DNA from: Candidatus Zhuqueibacterota bacterium
Lineage (GTDB): Bacteria > Zhuqueibacterota > Zhuqueibacteria > Residuimicrobiales > Residuimicrobiaceae
Assembly (NCBI GenBank): GCA_963169875.1
Contig: CAUJEL010000075.1
Span: 1-64,000 of the forward strand
Reading direction: 5' to 3'
DNA: 64,000 nucleotides
In this document: piece after piece, positions 42,075-50,260 of the stretch
Layout of the letters: every line of letters begins with the position of its first letter
Numbering within the stretch: the stretch's first letter is position 1
Notes under the pieces: model-generated
Seen by the model: the letters and a program-made list of their open reading frames with translations, nothing else
What the model was told of the DNA's origin: nothing
Databases searched by the model: none
Position numbers and translations under genes: made by a program

Positions 42075-44978
42075 TCATTTGATTAACAACAGTTTGGTAA
42101 TTGCCTTTGACAGGCCGGATTTCAGTTCACAGAAATAGGTTCCACTCGGCAGCGATGCCCCGTCATTGTCTCTGCCATCCCACCGGACAAGATGATCTCC
42201 CGGCTGCAGCTTTGTGTCCAGCAGGCTGCGCACCAGCCGTCCCTGGATGTCAAGGATTTGCAGTTGGATGTGCGTTTCTCTGTCGAGCTGAAATGGGATG
42301 GTAGTGACCGGATTGAACGGATTGGGATAATTCACGCCCAATGAAAAACGCAAGGGCGCTGTGGCGGCGGGGGCGTCGAGCCCGGTTTCGAAAAGCTGGT
42401 TCCACATCTGCACAGCGTCATCGGCCGCGGTTAGCAGCGCCGGAAAGCCGTTTGCGGCCACCAGCGCAAAGACGACTTCGACGCTGTTACCGGCCGGGAT
42501 GGTCATGGGCCCGGCGGCGATGACATTGGAAATGTCCGACGGTCCGGCGCTGATATGCTGCAAACCGCCGCTGATGGCCTGCCATTTTTCCTCATCGCTG
42601 AAACCGTCGTAAATGCCCCAGGATGGATTGTTGGGCTCGGCCTCATCGTTCCAGATGGCACAATAGGAGACGGGGAAATCGCTGAGCACGCGCACGCCAA
42701 CGTAGGTGTCCGGCCCCATGCCGCTGTCGTAGACATATCCGAGTTTGCGGCTGGCGTCATACTCGGCCATATTGGTATTGTAATTCAGATCGTCCATGTC
42801 CCAATCGAAGAACAGGCCAAAATAGAAATTTTCCCGGGTGGTTTGCAGGATATTCTGGATTTGATAGCGGAAGACGATGATGTCTTCATAGGGCGATTTA
42901 TTGCTTGCAAAGGTCTCCTGTGTAATTCGCACGGTGGGCGCAGAACCGGTGCCGCTGTCATCGAACTTGACATAGCTCTCCTGATCGGAGTGAATCCCAG
43001 GGGTGGCCAGGCGCAGATCGCCGTCGGCGGTGGCGACAAAATCGGCGTCATGAATCATGGTGTTATCCCATTTGACCAGACTGCGGGCTGAATTGACGAG
43101 GGTGGCGGCGCTGCTGCCGGCGATGATGGCGCCCTCGAACAACAGGGATGGGCCGTTGTCATAGAGCAAGCCAATGCCGGCATTCTCCGAATCCACGTCG
43201 AGCGAACCGATGCGGCCGTTGTTGGGGATGGTGGTGGCGATGCGATTGATATCAAGATTGAGCCACTGCGGATAGACCGTGATCTCAAAGCGATCGACAT
43301 CCTGGTAGGATCCGCTGGTGATGGACAGGGTGAAGGGCAGCGAAGCGCCCGGGGGGGCGTCAGGGGTAACTTTAAATTCAAACTCATTCTTCAGATTTGC
43401 CAGCTGGTTGGAGGCGATGGAAGCCAGCGTGGCGGTGGCATCTCTCATGTCAACATAAGAGCTGGTTGAAGAGAGAAGCAGGGATACCGCGCCGGCAGGC
43501 GCCAGATGGTTGATCAGGGTGATGGAGAGTTTGACCTTTTCTCCGGGTTTGATGATGCCATCGTTGTTCTCATCCTGGCAGGTGAAATCCTTGATGCGCA
43601 TGGAGAGGGTGGATTCGGTCAAAGCCCGCCAGGCGTTGACGCGGCCGCGTCCCAACTTGCCGATATAGTTGATATTCAAAAGATCGATATTATCCGCGGT
43701 GACGCGCACCTGTTCGGCCGCCTGGACGCCGCTCCATTCCGGATGGTGGGCCTTGACCAGCGCCACGATGCCGGCAGTCAGGGGGGCTGACATGGAGGTG
43801 CCGCTCCAATCCGCCGATTCGTAAGCGCCATTTTCGACGGTGCTCAGGATGGTGACGCCCGGGGCGGTCACATCCACCGTGAGGCCATAATTGGAGCCAT
43901 AATATTTTTTGTCCGAGCTGTCCGTGTTGGCGACCGAGAGAACGCTTTTGAAAGCAGCTGGATAACTGTCATCGGCGCTGCCGGGGCCGTTTCCGGCTGC
44001 GGCGACAACGGCGGCACCTTGAGCAGCCGCATATTCAACAATGCGTTTGGATGTATTGGAAAAAGGCCCGCTGAAACTGCAGTTGATCACATCAGCGCCT
44101 TGTTCGACTGCATAGATCATGGCCCGGTCCGAAGCGATAGCATTCACCTCTCCGTCGGTGGTTGTTGAACCGGCATTGAGCGGCATGAAACGGGCGTTCC
44201 AGCTGGCGCCGGCAATGCCGAGTCCATTGTCAGCCACGGCGCAGGCCACTCCGGCGGTATGGGTTCCGTGGCTGCTGTAGTAGGTGCCGCGGAAATAGGG
44301 CGTTACATGGTTGCTGTTGTCGGCATAGTTCCAGCCGTGCACATCATCGATCAAGCCGTTTTGATCATCGTCCATGCCGTTGTCCGCGATTTCGCCGGGA
44401 TTGGTCCAGAGATTGGCCTGAAGATCCGGATGAGTGATGTCCGTGCCATTGTCGATGATGGCGATCACCACCGGGCATTGCGTCCAGGTGACCAGAGCCC
44501 AGGCCTGGGGCAGGAATGTCCTGCGCAGATAATACTGCTGAGAGACCAGGGGATCATTGGGCTGGGCATTAAGACGGCCATAATATCTGGCTTCGGCGAA
44601 TTCAATCGCGGGATTTTTGGCCAGTTCGGCCGCCACTTCTTCGGGAGGCCTGGAGCCGCTGTAGTGGGCGTAAAAAATATTATCCACTCCGGCGCGGGCG
44701 CTGTTTTTCTGCAACGTGTTTTGCTGCGCCGGGAAGGCCTGTTCCAGTTCATGGATGTTCAGGGACTGGAGCTGCGCATCCAGCGCGGCCAGACCTGAGC
44801 GTTGCAGGGACGAAGCCGAAGGCTGGTAATCCCGGATCGCCAGGGCGACTACATTGGGAACGGGTCTATATAAGGGCGCGCGGTTTTTCAGGTCTTGTTT
44901 GCGTATTCCGGCGTGAGATGGCGCGGCTGCCGCAGCCAAAAATAACAGGCAACCGATGGCGGTTTTCAGGCGAAGCAT
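42075..44978 (-). CDS. Secreted subtilisin-like protease with type IX-like sorting tail
   Basis: A 967-residue S8 peptidase. The ATG at 44978 is preferred to an upstream TTG (44993) because the signal peptide MLRLKTAIGCLLFLAAAAA starts there. The prodomain runs to about 140. The catalytic triad is Asp in VVIAIIDNGTDITHPD (about 176), His in SSHGTHTAGVACA (about 237) and Ser in WSGTSMSAPLTAG (about 395). A large C-terminal part with beta-domains follows, and the last 85 residues form the sorting domain (SLGVNYPNPFNPVTTIPF onward). It is probably surface-attached and used for protein breakdown. Confidence 0.92.
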   Translation of the reverse strand: MLRLKTAIGCLLFLAAAAAPSHAGIRKQDLKNRAPLYRPVPNVVALAIRDYQPSASSLQRSGLAALDAQLQSLNIHELEQAFPAQQNTLQKNSARAGVDNIFYAHYSGSRPPEEVAAELAKNPAIEFAEARYYGRLNAQPNDPLVSQQYYLRRTFLPQAWALVTWTQCPVVIAIIDNGTDITHPDLQANLWTNPGEIADNGMDDDQNGLIDDVHGWNYADNSNHVTPYFRGTYYSSHGTHTAGVACAVADNGLGIAGASWNARFMPLNAGSTTTDGEVNAIASDRAMIYAVEQGADVINCSFSGPFSNTSKRIVEYAAAQGAAVVAAAGNGPGSADDSYPAAFKSVLSVANTDSSDKKYYGSNYGLTVDVTAPGVTILSTVENGAYESADWSGTSMSAPLTAGIVALVKAHHPEWSGVQAAEQVRVTADNIDLLNINYIGKLGRGRVNAWRALTESTLSMRIKDFTCQDENNDGIIKPGEKVKLSITLINHLAPAGAVSLLLSSTSSYVDMRDATATLASIASNQLANLKNEFEFKVTPDAPPGASLPFTLSITSGSYQDVDRFEITVYPQWLNLDINRIATTIPNNGRIGSLDVDSENAGIGLLYDNGPSLLFEGAIIAGSSAATLVNSARSLVKWDNTMIHDADFVATADGDLRLATPGIHSDQESYVKFDDSGTGSAPTVRITQETFASNKSPYEDIIVFRYQIQNILQTTRENFYFGLFFDWDMDDLNYNTNMAEYDASRKLGYVYDSGMGPDTYVGVRVLSDFPVSYCAIWNDEAEPNNPSWGIYDGFSDEEKWQAISGGLQHISAGPSDISNVIAAGPMTIPAGNSVEVVFALVAANGFPALLTAADDAVQMWNQLFETGLDAPAATAPLRFSLGVNYPNPFNPVTTIPFQLDRETHIQLQILDIQGRLVRSLLDTKLQPGDHLVRWDGRDNDGASLPSGTYFCELKSGLSKAITKLLLIK

Positions 44979-45560
44979 GGTATTTTCTTTCAACCGTTTG
45001 AAGGTATCCTTGAGTTATGGCAACAATATACGATTATTCGCACCTGATTCAAATATGATTTTTGGGAGGGAGAGGAAGGGATTGGCAATTGGCATTTTTC
45101 ACACGATTGAATGGTGGGGCGGGAGTCGTTCCTCAGCAGCCGTTAAGCAGAGCCACGCCCGCATCCGGAAATGTTGTTCAGAATTGAGGCGGCTCGATCA
45201 ATAAAAGCATTCTGCGCGGATTTTCGCAGAAGGCTTTTTTGCAGGGGCTTATCGATGAGCCAAAAACAGGAAGAAACCTGCAGCACTATTGCGGGTGCGA
45301 CGAGGCCACCCGGAAGCCGACGTCATAGTACCAGAATGACGGAGCACGCCAATTTCGATACGCGGTGCGGCAAAGCCATGAACCGACTTGTATGATTCGT
45401 CATACGGTCTTAAATCATGGGACAAAAAATGGACGGATGAGATATGGGGGTATGAATGCTTTCATCAGGGAGCAAGAGGGGCGCTGAACGGTGATCAGGC
45501 TAAACGAAGAATGGGGAATGACAGAAAAAAGAGGCGAGCGGGATCGGGAAGCCTGGGCTG
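44979..45560. other. Intergenic region containing an FGE-like gene relic
   Basis: 582 bases between the subtilase gene and the Lon/FG-GAP gene, all on the minus strand. 45286-45399 is the relic of a formylglycine-generating-enzyme-like gene (listed separately). The remainder shows no coding signal or repeat. Confidence 0.5.
45286..45399 (-). pseudogene. Relic of the C-terminus of an FGE-sulfatase-like protein
   Basis: On the minus strand, the frame ending with TAG at 45286-45288 reads RIIQVGSWLCRTAYRNW, then RAPSFWYYDVGFRVASSHPQ. This matches the last 37 residues of SUMF1/FGE-sulfatase domains (GGSW...CR.A.R...GFRV). A stop lies in frame six codons upstream and the rest of the domain (GNVWEW region) is not found, so only a relic remains. 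Confidence 0.75.
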
Positions 45561-47861
45561 TCAGCGAACCGGGCTTGCTGTTTCGAGGCGAATTTGCTGC
45601 CAGACAGCACCGTCCCAGGACTCTACAGACGCTATTTTTTCCCGATCAGCAGGGCTGAAACTTTTGCCAAAGATATCACGAAAGCGGCTCAGAAAGTAGT
45701 CGGGCAGATTTTCCAGGGCAACCGGTTCCATTTGCGTCGAAAAAACATAAAAATAAATGATATACGTATCCATCCCGCCTGCAACTTCTTTCAAAATGCC
45801 ATGATTGGCAATGTCAACACGAACGTGATTCCCCCACAATTCAATCCTGGACACTACATCGCGATAAACCCCTTTTTCCCAAAAAGGCGATTTGGGAAAC
45901 CGGAAGAGCCGGAGATGATTCGCCGGTGGTATGCCCGCGAGTGTGTAAGCGGGCAGGCTTTGCGGAGACGCGCCCTGCATATCGTCAGGAGCGAAAACAG
46001 CCAGCCGCGCCTGCCCCTCTTCATTGCCGTACATACCGGCGGCGATTTCGAGCCGCCCATCGCCATCATAATCGCTGGTGTTGTAGAATACGATATGACC
46101 TGAATTCCAATAGGAACCGCGCACGATGCCTTTGTGGTCGATCAGCGCAAGCCGGGAAGCAAACGTCTTGAGCGAACCAACGGTGCAGAGGATCATTTTG
46201 GGATGGCCGGGTATGATCGGGGCCGTGATGATTGGGCCCGACAGGTAGCGATCTTCAATCTCTTCCCCGGAAAGGGTTCTGAGGGGCATGCCCAGTTTGA
46301 CCGGCGGCCACAGTGGATCGCCTTTATCGTCAAATCCATACAACGTTCCGCTTTGCTCCAGAGCGTTTAATTCTGAGATCCCGATCAGCGTCTCCATTCT
46401 GCCATCCTGATCGAGGTCGTCAATCAGAATATTTCCATGGTCAGGTGCGGCGTAGGCTTCAGGGCTGATCGGGAAATCAAAGCGGTGGCTCCAGATCTTT
46501 TCTCCAGCCTTGTTTTGCACTACCAGACTATGTTCGATGATTTGCCATCGGGCTGGTGTCCGGTCAGACCACCACTGCAGCGCGGGCGTGAGCATGACAA
46601 GCAGCGCCAGCCCGGCAGCAGAGGCCAGAATCGCGAACAACCATTTGTGACGCGACCGTTGCAGCGCTGCGACTGCGCGCGCGAATAAGGAAGGCTGCTT
46701 TCCCTGCACCAGGTTGCGATCCTGCAGCGCTTCGCCAAAGCTCCTCAATGGCTGGAGGGAGAGGTGGCGATCGGGATAACGCTCCTCAAGTTTGGCCAGC
46801 TCCGCAGTCGCCAGGGCCAGGTTGGCTGCGGGCAGGAAGAGACGTTCGACAGGCGAGAAGAAAGCAGCGCTGATTTTGGCGCCGAGGGTCAGACTGTCCA
46901 CAGCGGTAATCGTGCCATCCGCGCGAATGCCGCCGGTGATCGCCGCCGTAGCGGCCAGAGAGACCAGCGCGGAGCGGTAATGGCGATTTCGAGTGGTTAC
47001 CCAGGCCAGCAAGGCTGCTGCCAATCCCATTGAAGATCCGCTCACTTCGGCCGATTTTTCCGCAAGCGAAAAATGAACCGTATAGAACGAGCGGGCGGTT
47101 CCCGGCGCCATATGCGCCCTGGCGGCAAGAAGGCCATCCGTCATGGTCCAGTACAGCGAATAATGTCCCGGCGTGGTTTGATTGTTGATCAAACAAAAAT
47201 CAGCATCCGCGTCGTCCGGCCGTTCACGTGCTTCGGCGTGCAGAGAAAGAACAATTCCCTGCGGGTTCCGGCTGATGGTGGGGATGGTATTGCTGTCGAC
47301 AAGCACGACGCTGGCACAGTTGTCCGGAAACGAAGCGGTGCGCGCTTCCCACTCCCGGATCACAGGGTCCAATGCCACTTGCAGAGGTTGCGGTGCCTTC
47401 CGGATCAGATACCGGGCGGCATCCAGCCGGGCAGCAGGTAGCGCCGTACCGGCATCGTCAGTGATGCCCATGAGGCCGGAGGCGCGGTGGAAATCAGCTG
47501 CGTAAAAAGAACTGAGGATGGCGGCGAGGCGTATGTCATGCTCTGCAGGAACGATAGCAGATAAATGCTCGGGGGCTTGATCCTTGAAAACCTGTATCAC
47601 GTCCAGCCAGGCGCATAACTCCTCGGGGTCGCGACAGGATCCGATCAACTCCTGGGACATGAGTGGCAGGAAGGGCGCGAACTGCAGATAATAGGAACAG
47701 ACGGCCGGTTGCTCGGCGATTTGCGTCAGATTTTGGCAAAATTGAAAGAATCGGCTTCGTTTGCTTTCGAGGGAGGCCTCACTGTGAAGATAATCGGCGA
47801 GTTGGATGGCCTCGCCTTCCAACTCCATGAGCGCGTGCGCGCACACATTCGTGGTCCTCAA
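45561..47861 (-). CDS. Membrane protein with Lon-type protease domain and FG-GAP-like sensor
   Basis: A 766-residue protein. Residues 1-180 are a helical region. Residues 200-350 form an S16 Lon-like proteolytic domain: VSGSSMGLAAALLAWV (candidate Ser276/277), ITGGIRADGTITAVDSLTLG and K329 in AKISAAF, the Ser-Lys dyad at Lon-like spacing. There is no AAA+ domain. A single membrane segment is at about 407-430. The C-terminal part has calcium-type repeats DLDQDGRMETLIG (482-494) and DYDGDGRLEIAAG (597-609), FG-GAP/VCBS-like. The TTG start overlaps the upstream stop (ATTGA). Together with the ZAS protein this suggests regulated proteolysis of an anti-sigma factor (inference). Confidence 0.75.
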   Translation of the reverse strand: MRTTNVCAHALMELEGEAIQLADYLHSEASLESKRSRFFQFCQNLTQIAEQPAVCSYYLQFAPFLPLMSQELIGSCRDPEELCAWLDVIQVFKDQAPEHLSAIVPAEHDIRLAAILSSFYAADFHRASGLMGITDDAGTALPAARLDAARYLIRKAPQPLQVALDPVIREWEARTASFPDNCASVVLVDSNTIPTISRNPQGIVLSLHAEARERPDDADADFCLINNQTTPGHYSLYWTMTDGLLAARAHMAPGTARSFYTVHFSLAEKSAEVSGSSMGLAAALLAWVTTRNRHYRSALVSLAATAAITGGIRADGTITAVDSLTLGAKISAAFFSPVERLFLPAANLALATAELAKLEERYPDRHLSLQPLRSFGEALQDRNLVQGKQPSLFARAVAALQRSRHKWLFAILASAAGLALLVMLTPALQWWSDRTPARWQIIEHSLVVQNKAGEKIWSHRFDFPISPEAYAAPDHGNILIDDLDQDGRMETLIGISELNALEQSGTLYGFDDKGDPLWPPVKLGMPLRTLSGEEIEDRYLSGPIITAPIIPGHPKMILCTVGSLKTFASRLALIDHKGIVRGSYWNSGHIVFYNTSDYDGDGRLEIAAGMYGNEEGQARLAVFAPDDMQGASPQSLPAYTLAGIPPANHLRLFRFPKSPFWEKGVYRDVVSRIELWGNHVRVDIANHGILKEVAGGMDTYIIYFYVFSTQMEPVALENLPDYFLSRFRDIFGKSFSPADREKIASVESWDGAVWQQIRLETASPVR

Positions 47862-48682
47862 TAGATACAGATCCTGAGCATTTCTTCATCCACGGCGATC
47901 TCCAGCAAAGTCAGACCATCGCGGGTTGTGGAGGAAATGATTCGCCTGTCCGTGATGCCAACCACTTCCCAATCGGTTGATGCAGATGCGGGATCTGCTT
48001 TCGCCACAGTGACCAGGTAACGCACCCCGGTTTCACTGCGATCAATCGTCACCTCGATTCTTCCTTGCGTATGCTCCGCCAGCGCAAACCTGTCGATTCT
48101 GGATTTTTGCGGCGACCGCGAGGGCGCCAGAGAGAAATCGTACACTCCCCGCGGATTGATGATTTCGAGTGCCTTGAAACGGGATTCCGGCTGGGTGCCA
48201 AAGTCGACGCATCCTTTATTGTCGACGATGCCGGTCAGGCCTCCTTCGGTGAGTACCACTTTGCACCCGTGTGGAACCTCCCCCGATTGAGCGATGAGAA
48301 ACAGCCTGAGATGGTGACTCTGGCGATTGAATAGCAGCCGGCCGACGATCCCCATATCCGGATTGGAAAAGCTGGAGACCGCATATAGTTCGGCTGGCTG
48401 TTCCCCGCGGGCAGCCAGCCGATGCGAAACAATGTTCTCCACCCCCGAGGGACGAACCGGCGCCAACAGGAGTGGAGCATCCGTCCGCTCTGTTAGAGTG
48501 ACATCATTCGTCAGGCGTGGAGAATCTGACTGAGGGTGAAGCATGGCCCTGTGCAACGTCGCCAACACCAGATAGCGTTCACGACAGCGGTCGCAGTCGA
48601 AGAGGTGCTTGCGCTTTTCTTCGCCCAGCCCGGTGTTCCCCCAGACGAGTTGCTCCAGTTGTTGTTCGCTGAAACATTTCAT
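47858..48682 (-). CDS. ZAS-type anti-sigma-factor-like protein
   Basis: A 274-residue protein. Residues 20-36 hold HLFDCDRCRERY, preceded by acidic residues, the H-x3-C-x2-C zinc-binding anti-sigma (ZAS) motif. No membrane segment is seen; residues 60-270 look beta-rich and end in LTLLEIAVDEEMLRICIY. ZAS domains bind and occlude sigma factors. AAGGTAAAG precedes the ATG. It lies between a possible sigma-like gene (56 bp upstream) and the Lon/FG-GAP gene (4-bp overlap). Confidence 0.78.
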   Translation of the reverse strand: MKCFSEQQLEQLVWGNTGLGEEKRKHLFDCDRCRERYLVLATLHRAMLHPQSDSPRLTNDVTLTERTDAPLLLAPVRPSGVENIVSHRLAARGEQPAELYAVSSFSNPDMGIVGRLLFNRQSHHLRLFLIAQSGEVPHGCKVVLTEGGLTGIVDNKGCVDFGTQPESRFKALEIINPRGVYDFSLAPSRSPQKSRIDRFALAEHTQGRIEVTIDRSETGVRYLVTVAKADPASASTDWEVVGITDRRIISSTTRDGLTLLEIAVDEEMLRICIY

Positions 48683-48738
48683 GCTTTACCTTGCAGACTT
48701 TCTCATGCCATACAGTATAAGTCGCATCGATCCTGGTT

Positions 48739-49947
48739 TCAGAAATTTTTGGCTGTTTTATTTTTCATTTCCTGACGAAAAATACGCACGAGGTAATCAA
48801 AAATGGAAAAAATCTTGTCCGGATTGGCCATGGACAGGCCGGGCGGCCAATGGGCCGCAACAAGTTCCTTGCTGCTGAAATTTCCGGGATCCTCGAAAAG
48901 TGACTGGCTCCAGGCTGAAAGGGCTGAAAAGAGAGCGAGCGCTTCCTCGAGGGACAGTTTCTCTGCATCGACGTATTTTTTCAGGATGATATCCCGGATA
49001 TGGAGCAGTGTTTGATGGATCAGATGCTCATAGGCTGGCCACTCTGGCGTGGATTCCTGCACCTCGAATGCCACCCTGTCTTCGGCGTTCTGGCGGTGGA
49101 CGCGAATAACAGCGACGATATCAGAAAGTGGCATGCATACGGGACGCCCTGACTGCCGTGTCAAGAGGACGACGAGTTGTTCAATCGACTGGTCAAGTGG
49201 CAGGTGCTGAAGCAGGATGGGCGTCAGGGCCTTTCTGATGAGTTCTGCGCCCACCCGGCTGCAGGAAGCTGACCCGGCGTCGCGCTGGATCAAATAATAG
49301 CCATCCACCTCCCTGATCACTTTCAGACGTTGATTTTTCCGGACTGCACGCAGTGTTGTCCGCCATAATTTGGCGCCTTCCGGGTCGCGTTGGCGAAAAA
49401 TACGGGAAATCTGGTGTTGTGTTTCACCGATGAGAAGCCGCATCAGTGCACCGTAGATGACCTCGGGCGTTTGCCGGGCCTGAAAGAGAGGCAGAAAATA
49501 ACTCTGCAGTCGTGGATATCGGCCCGTCGAATCCCGTTGAAATAATTCGGCGAGGCAGTCGGAGGCGAGCAGCTCGAACTCGATCATGCGTTTTGTTTCA
49601 CGAACATGCCGGCCGCGATGCTCCATAATTTGCAAATACTGCGATGACAGGCTGAGGCAGGCGCGCAGCAGGCACTCTTCCTCCCCGGCGGACGAGGTCC
49701 CTTCACAAAGGTGCACAAGTTGATGAATCAACCGCTCCATTCTGCTCTGTTCCAGATCCATCGTCATCCGATCGTGAAAATATGATGCGATCCCCGCATC
49801 ATGAACAAACCGTGAGGCCATCGTCCGTGAACAAACGGCATCATCAGGCCACTGTGCGTCATTGACTGAAAATAGAGGCTTACCGGGGGGGACACAGGCC
49901 CGGGAAAACACCTTGTGTGGTCTCAATCCCGGCTGCCTCCTCGTCAT
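48739..49947 (-). CDS. Unknown protein upstream of the anti-sigma-like gene
   Basis: A 402-codon frame; true start uncertain (ATG 49947, TTG 49926 with AGGAGG 9 nt upstream, or ATG 49767/49761). I recognise no family with confidence. LLASDCLAELFQRDSTGRYP followed by LQSYFLPLFQ has a faint resemblance to sigma70 region 2, and RLKVIREVDGYYLIQ is a beta hairpin. The remaining 200 residues are helical. The adjoining ZAS gene makes a divergent sigma factor or transcription regulator plausible, but this is guilt by association. Confidence 0.55.
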   Translation of the reverse strand: MTRRQPGLRPHKVFSRACVPPGKPLFSVNDAQWPDDAVCSRTMASRFVHDAGIASYFHDRMTMDLEQSRMERLIHQLVHLCEGTSSAGEEECLLRACLSLSSQYLQIMEHRGRHVRETKRMIEFELLASDCLAELFQRDSTGRYPRLQSYFLPLFQARQTPEVIYGALMRLLIGETQHQISRIFRQRDPEGAKLWRTTLRAVRKNQRLKVIREVDGYYLIQRDAGSASCSRVGAELIRKALTPILLQHLPLDQSIEQLVVLLTRQSGRPVCMPLSDIVAVIRVHRQNAEDRVAFEVQESTPEWPAYEHLIHQTLLHIRDIILKKYVDAEKLSLEEALALFSALSAWSQSLFEDPGNFSSKELVAAHWPPGLSMANPDKIFSIFDYLVRIFRQEMKNKTAKNF

Positions 49948-50260
49948 ACGAGCGCCAGGTCTTGTACCGCTGATGTTTTAAAATCTGAAGGTAAAGTAGT
50001 CAAACAAGATCTGAAAATCAAGTGAAATGGATGAAACAAGAAGACCGGCTGGCAGTTCAGGGCATTCAAAAAGGGGTGGGAGCAAAATAATTTTAAGTAT
50101 AAAAACGGCGTAAAACAGCCTTAGTAGCATTGATATATGATAACAGAGGTTTTAAGGCTCCTGGAATGCTATATGGCATGTCTCTGCGCGTTTGGCAACT
50201 CATTCAAGTTCAATGAACGCTGGTTATGGCGCGCTCCTGGCGGCCCGATTTTGAGATCTG
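49948..50260. other. Intergenic region
   Basis: 313 bases between the beta-helix gene end and the start of the unknown sigma-like gene. 50080-50140 is AT-rich. No repeat, RNA or credible gene is visible. Confidence 0.5.
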
